Shown: positions 19,663-29,800 of the stretch, piece after piece
How the letters are laid out: each line of letters begins with the position of its first letter
Position numbering within the stretch: position 1 is the first letter of the stretch
NCBI GenBank assembly: GCA_963756895.1
Contig: CAVWPI010000001.1
Coordinates: forward strand, 62,001-126,000
Length of the DNA stretch: 64,000 bases
Source: DASUAS01 sp963756895
GTDB taxonomy: Bacteria; Actinomycetota; Acidimicrobiia; IMCC26256; DASPTH01
Direction: 5' to 3'
Translations under genes and position numbers: made by a program
The notes under the pieces: model-generated
Told to the model about the DNA's origin: nothing
The model's database searches: none
What the model saw: only the letters and a program-made list of their open reading frames with translations

Positions 19663-19665
19663 CGT
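19660..19665 (+). promoter_or_regulatory. Minus-10 box of a leaderless methyltransferase gene
   Basis: TAGCGT overlaps the stop codon of the preceding GT4 gene and lies six bases before ATG 19672. That spacing is expected if transcription starts at the start codon itself. Confidence 0.4.
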
Positions 19666-19671
19666 CTGCCC

Positions 19672-20532
19672 ATGGCCGTACCCTCGGGTGTCACCGACGA
19701 CGGGCTGGTGCTGCACGACGGGATCTGGTCCGCTCCCGATGCGCGACCGCAGGACCGCTGGAGCGCCGACGCCGCGGTCGACCCCATCCACGCCGCGCTC
19801 GCCACCAGCGGCGTGGACGCCGAGCGCACGAAGTCGCGCCGGAACGTCGAGTTCCTGCTCGAGCACGTGCTCGACGGCAGTCTCCTCGATCTCGGATGCG
19901 GATACGGGCGGGTGGCGAAGTACCTGCTGCCGGTCCGGACCTTCGACCGCTATGTGGGCCTCGACGGCTCGCTGACGATGCTGCGGCTGTTCCACGACCG
20001 GTACGCGGCGAGCGAGCTCGAGCAGCGCACCCCGCTGGTGCTGCTCCACGGATCCATCGACGACGTGAAGCTGGCGGACGGGTCGGTGGACACGGTTGTC
20101 GTCGCGGCAGTCCTGCTCCACAACCCCAAGCGCGTCACGCGCGCGGTCGTGCGCGAGGCGCACCGGGTGCTCCGGCCCGGCGGTCGCCTGCTGGTGTTCA
20201 ACGACCTGCCGAACGCGAGCACGCCCGCCGCGCTGGCGAATCGCGTCTACGTGTTCGGGCTCGACCTGCTGGGCCACGGCGATCGGAACGGGCCGGTGCG
20301 AACCTGGTCGCGCCACGAGGTCGAAGAGCTCTTCGCCGGCTTCGCCGACGTGCGGATCGAGTGCCGCGGGCTCGCAGTGCTCCCGAAACGCATCCCCGGC
20401 GCGCCCGCGCGCCTCGATCGCGCGTACCGCAACCGAGTGCACGATCCGGTCAAGCGCTCGGCGCAGCGTCGGCTGCCGAAGGCGTGGCTCGACCGCTGGT
20501 ACTTCAACGTGCGCGTCAGGGCGACGCGCTGA
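19672..20532 (+). CDS. Class I SAM-dependent methyltransferase
   Basis: The 286-residue protein contains LLDLGCGYGRVAKYLLP (motif I, SAM binding), VGLDGSLTMLRLF (motif II) and EAHRVLRPGGRLLVFNDLP (motif IV/V region), typical of Methyltransf_11 enzymes. The acceptor cannot be told from sequence; the neighbours suggest a sugar or a glycan end. A late QRRLPKAWLDRWYFNVRV segment is basic and aromatic and may contact membrane or glycan. The gene ends 17 bases into the 3' end of the convergent O-antigen ligase gene. Confidence 0.82.
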   Translation: MAVPSGVTDDGLVLHDGIWSAPDARPQDRWSADAAVDPIHAALATSGVDAERTKSRRNVEFLLEHVLDGSLLDLGCGYGRVAKYLLPVRTFDRYVGLDGSLTMLRLFHDRYAASELEQRTPLVLLHGSIDDVKLADGSVDTVVVAAVLLHNPKRVTRAVVREAHRVLRPGGRLLVFNDLPNASTPAALANRVYVFGLDLLGHGDRNGPVRTWSRHEVEELFAGFADVRIECRGLAVLPKRIPGAPARLDRAYRNRVHDPVKRSAQRRLPKAWLDRWYFNVRVRATR

Positions 20533-22014
20533 GCTCTTCCTGCGGCGCCGAATCCCGCATGACGGCGGGTGCTGCCGCGAAGAGCCCGAGGAACGTGGCG
20601 ATGAGCACCGTCTCCGGTTGGGCGCCGAAGAGCGGGTTGTCGTTCAGCCACAGCAGGATGACCACGACCATGACGAGCGTGGCGCGGCATGCAGAGGTAG
20701 AGCATCCGGTTCCTGCTCACCGTCCGCATCACGCGCGTGACCCCGATGGCGAGGCAGACGAACGCGGCGAGGAACGCCAGGAATCCCACCAGGCCGGTTT
20801 CGGCCAGCATCTGCACGTAGCTGTTGTGCGAGCTGACGCCGGTAGGGCCGAGGGGGAAGAAGTCGGGGTTCACGTCGCTGCCCCATTCGCTGCGCAGCTC
20901 GTCGTGCAAGCTCTCCGAGCCGATGTGGTCCGGCGTGTTGTGCCAACCGACCCCGGTGATCGGTTCCTGCGCGAAGAGGTGCAGGCCGGCGTCGGCGAGC
21001 ACGAGGCGGTGGACGGTGGTGCTGTCGCCGAAGCCGTCCGCGCCCGGGAGGTTCGTCGGACGGAGGAACCCCGCCACGATGAGGCCGACCGCCAGCATGA
21101 TCAGGATTCGGGACGGGGTCAGCAGGCCGGACTTCCCCTTGTCCCGGCCGCGGTACACCCTGCGCACGCCGTAGACGCCGAGGACGATCACCGCCGCGGC
21201 AGTGGAGGCGAGCGACCGGGTCATCAACAGCCCGACCGAGCCGACGATCACCATGACCCAGCGCAGGCCACGGTGGCGCGGCACCGGTCCGTGCAGTGCG
21301 AGGACGAGGATCAGCACTGCGAGCATGCCGGTGGAGTTCGGGGTGTTGGCGCCGCTGAGTCGCCCGTCGAGCTTGCCCTGCCCGATGTTGATCGCCGCCG
21401 ACACTCCCACCTGAACGGTCGTGGCGAGCCCCAGCACACCGAGGGTGAAGTTGACGTCCTTGACCGTGCGGATCGCGTACGGAACCAGCCACACGAGGCT
21501 GAAGGTCGCAGCCAGGCGGAGCCAGGAGACGACCGCCTCCTGGGTCCCGGTCCCCTCCACCAACAGGGGGTACAGGGAGAACCCGGTCAGGAGCAGCCAG
21601 AGCGCGAGCATCCGCCGCCCGACCAGGTAGCCGCGCTGTCCGTCGCGCGCCCGAAGGACGAACACCCACAACGCGAGCAGGACGTAGAAGAAGTCGGTCA
21701 CGCGCAGGTCGAGTCCACCGGCCGAGATGGAGGAGTTGCTGAGCCCGAAGACGACCGAGACGATGATCGCGGCCAGGCTCCACGTCGGGCCCTTCGAGCG
21801 CGAAGTACGCCAGGACGAGGAACGCGGGTGCAGCTGCGAGCCAATACGCGGAGGACGACGGCGGGATGACGAGCAGCCCCCCGATCGCGACCAGCCCCGT
21901 CGCCAGCACCAGGAACGCGACCACGCTGCCGCCGGTGCGAAGCCCATCAACGGCAGATGCGGTGGTCGGCCGCGCCGATGCCTCCGGCCACGTGGTCGAC
22001 GGTTGGTCAGACAT
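20516..22014 (-). CDS. O-antigen ligase / Wzy-type polymerase membrane protein (two frameshifts)
   Basis: The protein is very hydrophobic, with about a dozen membrane segments, beginning VVAFLVLATGLVAIGGLL. The large periplasmic loop has ITGVGWHNTPDHIG and GVSSHNSYVQMLAETGLVG; the GxGxxN and HNxYL-like motifs are those of the Wzy_C/WaaL family that polymerises or ligates lipid-linked glycans outside the membrane. The frame slips at 21787-21792 (GGGCCC) and near 20681-20689; the restored end reads ILLWLNDNPLFGAQPETVL and stops at 20516. Corrected length is about 498 residues. It is divergent from the chain-length regulator gene, as expected for a Wzy-dependent system. Confidence 0.82.
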
Positions 22015-22037
22015 CGCACAGCGCCATGACCCCGATG

Positions 22038-22043
22038 AGGTTA
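22038..22043 (-). promoter_or_regulatory. Minus-10 box of the ligase/polymerase gene
   Basis: The minus strand reads TAACCT. A start of transcription near 22031 would give a leader of about 17 bases before ATG 22014. Confidence 0.38.
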
Positions 22044-22208
22044 TCGGGACCTGCGCTCGACCACGATGCCGGCCGCTGCGCGCGCGCACAGTAGCTGCGT
22101 GGACGCCGAACGTGGTCTTCGACGGGTATTGTCGTCGCAGAGCACTCGACGAGCCCCATCGGGTCTGCACCGTGGTCGAGCGCCTGTCCGATCGCGGCCC
22201 GACTGCAT

Positions 22209-22214
22209 TACGAT
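22209..22214 (+). promoter_or_regulatory. Minus-10 box of the leaderless Wzc-like gene
   Basis: TACGAT lies seven bases before ATG 22222, which would make the mRNA leaderless and supports this ATG over in-frame starts further upstream. Confidence 0.45.
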
Positions 22215-22221
22215 CCTGCGG

Positions 22222-23829
22222 ATGTTCGAGGCGCCCGCGACGGCACCGATGGAGTTCGGCGACTACCTCGGCATCCTGCGGCGGCACGCGTGGGTCGTGG
22301 TCGTGGTCACCGTGCTGGCGGTCGGGATCTCGTACGCGTGGTACTCGACCAAGGACAAGACCTACACCGCGAGGGGAGAGGTCGTCGTCCGGCAGGGGAC
22401 GGGCGAGGTCGACGTCGTCACCCAGGCGAAGATCATGGAGAGCGCGGTCGTCTACCAGCTGGCGCAGAAGGAGGTGCCGAACGCGGTCGGCGTCTCCGCC
22501 TCGCAGAGCGGCGACAGCGGCAGCATCGAGATCACCGCCGACAGCTCCGACCCGAAGGTCGCGGCCGCGAGCGTCAACGCGCAGATGACCGCCTACGTCG
22601 ATTTCCTCAAGCAGAAGGCCGACGACGGGTATGCCGCGTTGTCCGCACGACTCCAGCCCGAGATCGACTCGCTCTCGCAGCGCATCGATGCACTCGATGC
22701 ACTCATACAGGCCGGCGACAGGTCGCCGAGGACCGAGAACGAACGAACGTTGCTGGCAAACCAGTTGAGTTCGCTCCAGGACAACCTCACGACGCGCCAG
22801 CTCGACCTGCCGAACGCCGGCACGAACGTCCAGGTGCTCCAGAAAGCGTCGCCACCCGCGTCACCGTCGTCGATGAGTCTGCGAGAGGCCCTGCTCATCG
22901 GACTCGGTGCCGGGCTCCTGTTCGGTGTCCTCGCCGCGTTCCTCCTCGAGTTCCTCGACGACTCGATCCGGACCCGGCAGGACCTGCTCAGCGTCGCCGG
23001 TGGTGCCCTGCCGGTGCTCGGCGTGATCCCCGTGTCCCGGTCCTCGGGCGCGGAGGTCGTGTCGCTGGCCGACCCGTATACGCCCGCGGCCGAGGCGTAC
23101 CGATCGTTGCGCACCGCGGTCCACTTCGCCGCCTCCGACCGCAAGCAGTGTGTCGCGATCACCACCGCCCGGTCGCGCCAGGGCAAGACCGAGACCCTCG
23201 TCAACCTCGCGGTGCTCGCGGCCCAGACGGGCCAGCGGGTCGTGGTGGTCGACTGCGACATGCGGTCGCCGCGGGTGCACGACTTCTTCGGGGTGCCGAA
23301 CGACACCGGGTTCACGTCCGTGGTGTACGGGGCGCCGCTGTCCGAGACGCTCAAGCGCGTGCCGGGCAGCGAGAACCTCTACGTGCTCCCCACCGGGCCG
23401 ATCCCGGGGAACCCGGCTGCGCTGCTGGCCTCGCAGCGGTGCTACGAGGTGCTGGCCAGCCTGCAGGCCGATGACACGCTGGTGCTCATCGACACGCCGC
23501 CGGTGCTGCTCGCCACCGACGCCGCCCAGCTGGCCCCGGCGGTCGGCGGGATGCTGCTCGTGGCGAGCGCGCGGGTCAGCCGCCGGAAGCAGCTCCGCCG
23601 TGCGCTCGAGGAGCTCCGTCAGGTCGACGCGCCGGTGCTCGGCTCGGTGCTCTACCGCGCCGACAGCGCGGAGACCGGCGGGTTCGGTGAGGAAGCGAGC
23701 CGTCGCGATCGCCGGCAGGCGCGTCGCCGACAGGCCGGTCTGGCCTCCAGTGCGCCGGTGCTGGTACCGCCCGCCCGACCGGACGCGATCGAGCCGCCAC
23801 CGGCGACTTCCCAGGACGAGACCGGCTGA
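22222..23829 (+). CDS. Chain-length determinant fused to a BY-kinase-like ATPase (Wzc-like)
   Basis: The 535-residue protein has a Wzz domain: cytoplasmic MEFGDYLGILRRHAW, a first membrane helix, a periplasmic coiled-coil and a second helix LIGLGAGLLFGVLAAFLLEF near residue 225. It then has a cytoplasmic ATPase with VAITTARSRQGKTETLVNLA (Walker A), VVVVDCDMRSPRVH (Walker A') and TLVLIDTPPVLLA (Walker B). Wzc-type proteins set polysaccharide chain length. Two features are unusual. The P-loop is SRQGKTE rather than GEGKS. The C-terminal tail is Arg/Pro/Ala-rich with no tyrosine after LYRADSAE, so the usual autophosphorylated Tyr cluster is missing. Confidence 0.88.
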   Translation: MFEAPATAPMEFGDYLGILRRHAWVVVVVTVLAVGISYAWYSTKDKTYTARGEVVVRQGTGEVDVVTQAKIMESAVVYQLAQKEVPNAVGVSASQSGDSGSIEITADSSDPKVAAASVNAQMTAYVDFLKQKADDGYAALSARLQPEIDSLSQRIDALDALIQAGDRSPRTENERTLLANQLSSLQDNLTTRQLDLPNAGTNVQVLQKASPPASPSSMSLREALLIGLGAGLLFGVLAAFLLEFLDDSIRTRQDLLSVAGGALPVLGVIPVSRSSGAEVVSLADPYTPAAEAYRSLRTAVHFAASDRKQCVAITTARSRQGKTETLVNLAVLAAQTGQRVVVVDCDMRSPRVHDFFGVPNDTGFTSVVYGAPLSETLKRVPGSENLYVLPTGPIPGNPAALLASQRCYEVLASLQADDTLVLIDTPPVLLATDAAQLAPAVGGMLLVASARVSRRKQLRRALEELRQVDAPVLGSVLYRADSAETGGFGEEASRRDRRQARRRQAGLASSAPVLVPPARPDAIEPPPATSQDETG

Positions 23830-23878
23830 CCGGTTCGAACTGGGCGGGCCGCTGCCTGCCTCTCGCCTCGGGCATGCC

Positions 23879-23884
23879 TAAGGT
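23879..23884 (+). promoter_or_regulatory. Minus-10 box of a leaderless membrane protein gene
   Basis: TAAGGT lies seven bases before GTG 23892. An ATG at 23874 is in frame but would lie upstream of the transcription start. Confidence 0.4.
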
Positions 23885-23891
23885 GCCCGCC

Positions 23892-24731
23892 GTGCCCCTC
23901 GCAGCGAAGACCCGTACCCGCATGGTGCGGGTGCTGTGGGCCGTCGGAGTGGTGCTCTCGCTCGCGCTGATGGTCGTCGTCGTCGTTCGCGCGGTGAGCG
24001 GGCTCGACGTCGACTCTCTCGATGTCGGGTGGCTCGCGGTCTCGATGGTCCTGTTCGCATTCTCCTGGACCCTGTTCGCCGCCGCGTGGGTGGCGCTGAA
24101 CGCGCACGACGACCCGGTTGCCCACATGGCGCGCTGGGTGCACAGCCAGTTGCTGCGGTACCTCCCGGGCGCGATCTGGGCTCCGATGGCGCGCGCCTCG
24201 TCGGTGCCGGGCGAGAGGAGCCGACGGCTGGCGACGCTCGGCGTCGAGGCGCTGATCTTCCTGTCGTCGGCGGCTGCCGTCGGCGGGCTGCTCGGCGGGC
24301 TGTCGGTCGACCCCCTCCTGTTCCTCGCGTGCCTGGCGCCTCTCGTGTCACTCGTCGTCGTGCGCTTCGGCGCGGCTCGCTTCGACATCTCGGTCCGCCG
24401 AGCGGCGACCTCGATGGGCTGGCTGCTGCCTGGCTGGCTGCTCTACGGCTTGGGGTCCGCGGCAGGCCAGCTCGCAGTCGGGAAAGGGCCGTCTGTCGGC
24501 GCGGTCGGCGCGGCGTCCTTGCTCGCGTGGTCGGCGGGTTTCGTCGCGGTGTTCGCGCCGGGTGGCGCCGGCGTGCGCGAGGTGGTCTACGGCGCCGTGC
24601 TCTCCGGAACGGCCCCGTCGGCGACCATCGCCGGGGGAGCGGTGGCTTCACGCCTCACGTTCACGATCGGCGAACTGGCGGTCGCAGGTGTCCTGGCCTG
24701 GTGGGTACGGCCCCGACGCTCATCGACGTGA
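23892..24731 (+). CDS. Lysylphosphatidylglycerol synthase TM-region family membrane protein
   Basis: The product has about 279 residues and seven or eight hydrophobic segments. HSQLLRYLPGAIWAPMAR and FAPGGAGVREVVYGAVLSG are the two best conserved motifs of the LPG_synthase_TM (UPF0104/AglD-like) family. Members flip or modify lipids, and in glycan clusters they are thought to help move lipid-linked sugars across the membrane. I prefer GTG 23892 over ATG 23874 because of the promoter spacing. It follows the Wzc-like gene by 62 bases and overlaps the convergent methyltransferase gene by 12 bases. Confidence 0.8.
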   Translation: MPLAAKTRTRMVRVLWAVGVVLSLALMVVVVVRAVSGLDVDSLDVGWLAVSMVLFAFSWTLFAAAWVALNAHDDPVAHMARWVHSQLLRYLPGAIWAPMARASSVPGERSRRLATLGVEALIFLSSAAAVGGLLGGLSVDPLLFLACLAPLVSLVVVRFGAARFDISVRRAATSMGWLLPGWLLYGLGSAAGQLAVGKGPSVGAVGAASLLAWSAGFVAVFAPGGAGVREVVYGAVLSGTAPSATIAGGAVASRLTFTIGELAVAGVLAWWVRPRRSST

Positions 24732-25367
24732 GCGGCGGCACACTCCGACGAGCCACGGAAAGCACCTGCGTACGTCAGCCTCGTCGAAGGCCGTGCCGAG
24801 CAGGCGCCGGAACCCGGCTGGACCGAACTGCTGCACGTGCTCGGGGTCGTTGCCGAAGCGCCTGATGTTCTTGCCGCGCGCCAGGTTGCCGAGACGGAAC
24901 CACGGTTCCCACGGCACCGAGACCACGCAGGTACCGCGGGTCACGCGAGCCAGCTCGGTGAGTGCGGGCTCGACCTGCACGAGATGCTCCAGGACCTCCG
25001 TGCACAGCACGAGATCGACGCTTGCGTCCGGGAGCGGCAGCATGCCTGCATCGGCGCGCACGGGAGAGAGGCTCGTCACCCGGGCCCCCGCCGCCACGAG
25101 CTTGTCCAAGCGGTACTCGACGCCGATCTGCAGGGGCGCGTCGAGGCCGAGCCGCTCGAAGGCGAAGCCCTCGCCGATGCCGACGTCCAGCACCACTTCA
25201 CCGCCTGGGTCCGCCGCGCGACGCAGGCAGCGCATCCAGTGCTCGAGCAGTCGGACGACGATCGGGTTGGTCGAGCCGTACTTCTTGGCGTCCTGACCGG
25301 CGGCGGACACGCTCGCGCCGGGTGCGAGGCCAAGCGGGTGCGCAGACTCGCGTGGACCGCTGGGCAC
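24720..25367 (-). CDS. Class I SAM-dependent methyltransferase
   Basis: The 215-residue protein starts at GTG 25367. VVLDVGIGEGFAFERLG is SAM motif I, LVLCTEVLEHLVQVEPAL is the motif II-III region of Methyltransf_11 proteins, and TCVVSVPWEPWFRLGNLARG is a segment common in methyltransferases of glycan clusters. The substrate is not evident. It converges with the LPG-synthase-type gene, overlapping by 12 bases, and lies 82 bases downstream of the sulfatase gene, so it may share that gene's transcript. Confidence 0.82.
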   Translation of the reverse strand: MPSGPRESAHPLGLAPGASVSAAGQDAKKYGSTNPIVVRLLEHWMRCLRRAADPGGEVVLDVGIGEGFAFERLGLDAPLQIGVEYRLDKLVAAGARVTSLSPVRADAGMLPLPDASVDLVLCTEVLEHLVQVEPALTELARVTRGTCVVSVPWEPWFRLGNLARGKNIRRFGNDPEHVQQFGPAGFRRLLGTAFDEADVRRCFPWLVGVCRRSRR

Positions 25368-25449
25368 CGACCGGATGGTAGCCCTCGCCGACTTCCCCGA
25401 GTCCTCGATGCGTCTCGGTGTCCCCAGGCCGAGAGCGGCGTGGCCTGCG

Positions 25450-26778
25450 TCAGGCCGGTCGCGCCGCCGCCGGTCCCGCCGCGAGGATTGCCCGCAGCTG
25501 GGCCACGACGTCGGGTCGCGCGGCAGCGATGTTCGTGTTCTCGTGGGGGTCTTCCGCCAGGTCGAACAGCCTGGTGGTTCCCTGCCCGTAGTTCAGGATG
25601 AGGTTGTACTGCTCGGTCTTGACGCTCCGTTCGCCGACTCCCCAGATGCTGAACGCCGCCTTCTTCCACGGTCGCCCCGGATCCTCGAAGAGTGGGGCGA
25701 ACGACACGCCGTCCAGCGCCTGTCGAGGGCGGGGGAGGTCGCACAGCTCGTCGAGGGTCGGGTACATGTCGACGGCTTCGACCAGACCGCCGGCTCGACT
25801 CCCAGCGGAGCCCGCACCCGGCACGCTCATCACCAGGGGTATTCGGGTCGCCGAGTCGTAGTTGGTCCACTTGCCCCACTGGCCGTTGTCACCGAGCGAG
25901 AAGCCGTGGTCACCGGACCAGAAGATCACGATCGTGTCGTCGAGCATCCCCAGGTGCTGCGCGGTGTCGAGGATCTCGCCGAACATCGTGTCGACGTCGG
26001 TCACCGACGCGAGGTACCGGCGCACGACGTCGGCCACCTGCGCGTCCGACAGCGGGTACTTGGTGCGCCCGGTCGCGCCGGGCATCGTCTGTGGCGTGCA
26101 CTCGTGGATGAAGTCGCCGAACATGCCGTGGCCCGGCCCCGCCTCCTGCAGGACGTCGACACCGTCGTAGCGCGCCAGCGACTTGCGCGTCGGTGACCAC
26201 GGGCAGTGCGGCGCCGTGAAGCCGATGGCGAGGAAGTACGGCGCCTGCTCGTCGGCCGCCGACACCTGGCGCATGAGCTTCCGGGCGGCGACGGTGTCGT
26301 GGATGCCCCACTCCTCCGGTTGTTCGATCCAGGCGTCGTCGAGGGCGCCGTTGCGCGGGTCGTTGATCTTGCCGATCGCGTACGTGCGGTACCCGTTGTC
26401 GCGGAAGTGACGTCCGAGACTCACGGCGTCGGGTGCGTGCTTCCGCCACTGCTCGGTGTCGCCGAGGACCTTGGTCGTCTCGGGCCGGAGGCCGGTCAGG
26501 ATGCTCGTCCGCGACGCGCCGCAGATCGCGATCTGGCAGTAGCAGCGTTCGAACAAGAGTGCGTCGCGCGCGAACGCGTCGACTCGGGGCGTCGACACCA
26601 GCGGGTGCCCGTACGCACCGAGACGGGTCCCGAGGTCGTCGGCGGTGACGTACAACACGTTCGGGCCGCGACGCTTCGAGCGTCGGGTCGCGGCGCCGGC
26701 AACCGGGAGATCGGCGCCGACCACACCGAGCGCCGACGCACCGGCCACCATCCCGGCGAGGAAGGTCCGTCTCGACAT
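25450..26778 (-). CDS. Tat-exported sulfatase, iduronate-2-sulfatase-like
   Basis: The 442-residue protein opens with MSRRTFLAGMVAGASALGVV, a Tat signal. VLYVTADDLGTRLGAYGH supplies the metal-binding aspartates. CGASRTSILTGLRPETTKV is the sulfatase signature, whose Cys is converted to formylglycine; the usual CxPSR is CGASR here, with Ala for Pro. The TGxRPxTTKV continuation and HGFSLGDNGQWGKW place it near iduronate-2-sulfatase. It would remove sulfate esters outside the cell. GTG 26808, five bases from a minus-10 box, is an alternative start adding ten residues. A formylglycine-generating enzyme is not in the window. Confidence 0.88.
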   Translation of the reverse strand: MSRRTFLAGMVAGASALGVVGADLPVAGAATRRSKRRGPNVLYVTADDLGTRLGAYGHPLVSTPRVDAFARDALLFERCYCQIAICGASRTSILTGLRPETTKVLGDTEQWRKHAPDAVSLGRHFRDNGYRTYAIGKINDPRNGALDDAWIEQPEEWGIHDTVAARKLMRQVSAADEQAPYFLAIGFTAPHCPWSPTRKSLARYDGVDVLQEAGPGHGMFGDFIHECTPQTMPGATGRTKYPLSDAQVADVVRRYLASVTDVDTMFGEILDTAQHLGMLDDTIVIFWSGDHGFSLGDNGQWGKWTNYDSATRIPLVMSVPGAGSAGSRAGGLVEAVDMYPTLDELCDLPRPRQALDGVSFAPLFEDPGRPWKKAAFSIWGVGERSVKTEQYNLILNYGQGTTRLFDLAEDPHENTNIAAARPDVVAQLRAILAAGPAAARPA

Positions 26779-26813
26779 CGACGCCGACCGCCGCTGCCCG
26801 TTGCGCACGCCAC

Positions 26814-26823
26814 AGTGTACGGT
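26814..26823. promoter_or_regulatory. Symmetric divergent minus-10 (sulfatase / four-domain protein)
   Basis: AGTGTACGGT contains TACGGT on the plus strand (leader of about 70 bases to ATG 26900) and TACACT on the minus strand (leader of about 30 bases to ATG 26778). The central TA is shared, as at 3661-3670 and 35697-35706. Confidence 0.45.
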
Positions 26824-26899
26824 CGGCCCCCAACGATGTGACCGCGCCCTCGGCGCGCAACCAGCCACCACGGCGAGCCGTTTCGAGGAGCCGGACCGC

Positions 26900-29800
26900 A
26901 TGTTCCCGTTCTGGGATGTCGCGATTGCCCCTGTGTTGCGGGCGATGGAAGCCAAGCGGATCGTCGAGATCGGTGCGCTCCGGGGCGAGACGACCGTGCG
27001 CATGCTCGACGAGCTCGGTCCCGAGGCCGAGCTCCACGTCATCGACCCGGTGCCGGAATTCGACCCGAGTGAGCACGAGCGGGCGTTTCCGGGCCGGTAC
27101 GTCTTCCACCGCGCCGCCAGCCTCGAGGTGCTCGGGGAGCTCCCGGTGATGGACGCGGCGCTGATCGACGGCGACCACAACTGGTACACGGTCCGCAACG
27201 AGCTCCAGCTCCTCGCCGACGTGGCGCGCAAGGAGGACGCCCCGCTCCCGGTCATGATCCTGCACGACGTCGGCTGGCCGTACGGCCGGCGCGATCTCTA
27301 CTACGCACCGGAGCGCATTCCCGAAGAGCACCGTCAGCCGTACGCGCAGCAGGGGCTGCGGCCCGGCAGGCGCAAGCTGATGCGCACCGGCGGCATGAAC
27401 TGGACGATGTACAACGCCGAGATCGAGGGGGGCGAGCACAACGGCGTGATGACCGCCGTCGACGAGTTCGTCGCCGACCTCGGCCGCCCGGTCCGGACCG
27501 TCGTCCTGCCCGTCTACTTCGGCCTCGCCATCGTCGTCGAGGAGGAGCGCCTGGCGCGCACCCCCGCGCTGGCGGCCGCCCTCGACCACCTGGAGAGCGC
27601 CGAGGGTCGCCTCGCCCTGATGAAGATGACCGAGGACACGCGCATCCAGGCGATGGTGTTCCAGCACAACTACATGTACCAGCGCACCCAGGTGCTCGAT
27701 CGCCTGCAACGCCGGTACCTGCGCGTCGTGAAGGCCGCGCTCCTCGACGAGCACTACCTCGAGAACGAGATCCGGCTGAAGTACCTCACCGACCGGCTCG
27801 CAGTCGATCGGGTGGTGAACGTGAACCACCTGCGTGATCCGGCGCGCGTCGATCGCAATGCATATTCGCAGCTCGAACGGCAGCGAACGGGCGCGGCCGG
27901 TCCCGACGACGACGGGGCGGCTTCGTTCCTGCCGTACACGGCAATGGGGCGAGGGCGCCTCGAACACCTCGAGGCGTGCCTCGACGCGGTGCGGGTCGAG
28001 GGCATCGAGGGCGATCTGGTCGAGTGCGGCACCGGGCGCGGTGGCGGTGCCATCTTCATGCGGGCCTACCTCGATGCGTACGAGCTCGCCGGGCCGGAGG
28101 TGTGGGTCGCGGACCGCTTCCGCGCCACCCCCGCGCCCGCGACCAGCGTCGAGCTGCCCGAAGTGGGTGTCGCCGGCTTCCGCGCCGATCTCAACCTGGT
28201 CCGGGACGGCTTCGCCCGCTTCGACGTCCTCGACGACCGGGTGCGGTTCCTGGCGGGTCCGCCGGCGGCGACGCTCGCCGACGCGCCGATCGAGCGTCTC
28301 GCTCTCCTGCGGATCGGTCGCGCCGCGGAGGCCGACGTCAGCGCGGTGCTCGAAGCGCTCTACGACCGACTCACCGACGGTGCCTTCGTCGTGGTGGAGG
28401 CGAACGCAGCATCGGACACGCTGGCATTGGTCGACGCGTTCCGTGCCGCACGCGGCATCACCGCTCCGCTCCAGACCGTCGACGGCGCCAACGTCGTGTG
28501 GCGCAGGGACGCCTCGGAGACGGCCGCACGCGCCGGTGCCGACCTGGAGCGCACTGCACTCGCAGGCGGGCCGCCCCTCGCGCCCCGGCACCGACCGACG
28601 CCGTCGATCTCACCGTCGTGGTGGTGTTCTACAACATGAGTCGGGAGGCGCAACGCACGCTCCGTTCGCTGTCACGGACGTACCAGGAGGGACTCGACGA
28701 CGTCAGCTACGAGGTCCTCGTGCTCGAGAACGGCTCGCGCGACGACGAGAAGCTCGGCGCCGCGTTCGTGGAGAGCTTCGGCCCCGAGTTCCGGTACCTT
28801 GACCTCGGGGACGAGGCCACGCCGTCACCGGTCGGCGCGCTCAACCGGGGCATCCGCGAGTCGCGCGGCACCGACCTCGCACTGATGATCGACGGCGCGC
28901 ACGTGCTGACGCCCGGCGTGCTGCGGTTCGGCCTCGCCGGCCTGCGCACGTTCGAGCCCGCGATCGTCGCCACCCAGCAGTGGTACGTCGGTCCCGGCCA
29001 ACAGGGCGAGGACCTCGAGACCGGGTACGACCGGGCGTACGAGGACCGGCTCTTCGACACCATCGAGTGGCCCCACGACGGGTACCGGCTCTTCGAGATC
29101 AGCCACTTCATCGGCGACCGCGACTGGTTCGACGGCCTCTGGGAGTCCAACTGCATGTTCGTGCCGCGCTCGGTCCTCGAGCAGGTCGGCGGGTTCGACG
29201 AGAGGTTCTCGATGGCCGGTGGCGGCTACGCCAACCTCGAGCTCTACGAGCGGCTCGGTTCGGCGCCGGGCGTCACCGTCACGACCATCATCGGCGAGGG
29301 TTCGTTCCATCAGCTCCACGGCGGCACGACCACGAACCAGGCCGACCCGGTGGAGCGCCGGGCCCGGGTGTTCGGCTACAGCCGTCACTACGCGGAGCAG
29401 CGCGGCCGACCCTTCGCCGGTCCGGGCAAGCCGCTGCACTACGTGGGCCGGATGCCGTCGCCGTCCGTGCGGCGCACCAAGTCACGTCGGCGCACCGCGC
29501 CCTTGTTCCCGGCGCCGCTGGTGGACGGTGACGGCCCGCCCGAGCAGGCGCTCCCGGTGCCCGACGACCTCGAGACCGCGTTCCTCGAGGCGGTGTGGCA
29601 GAACATGCCCTGGACCCGCACGACCTGGCTGGGCCGGGCGATCGCCAGTGCGCCCACCGACCTGCTCGCGTACCAGGAGGTCATTGCCTCGGTCCGGCCC
29701 GACTGGATCGTGGAGACCGGGACGGGCGACGGTGCCCGCACCCTCTTCCTGGCCTCGATCTGCGAGCTCGTCGGACACGGCGAGGTGCTCTCGATCGACG

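Noticed and set aside
18150..21869. Plus-strand frame of about 1240 codons
   Set aside because: It runs through three plus-strand genes in the wrong frame and through the antisense of the ligase gene. No motif is present.
25910..28591. Minus-strand frame of about 890 codons
   Set aside because: It is the shadow of the first domains of the four-domain protein, joined out of frame to the sulfatase region.
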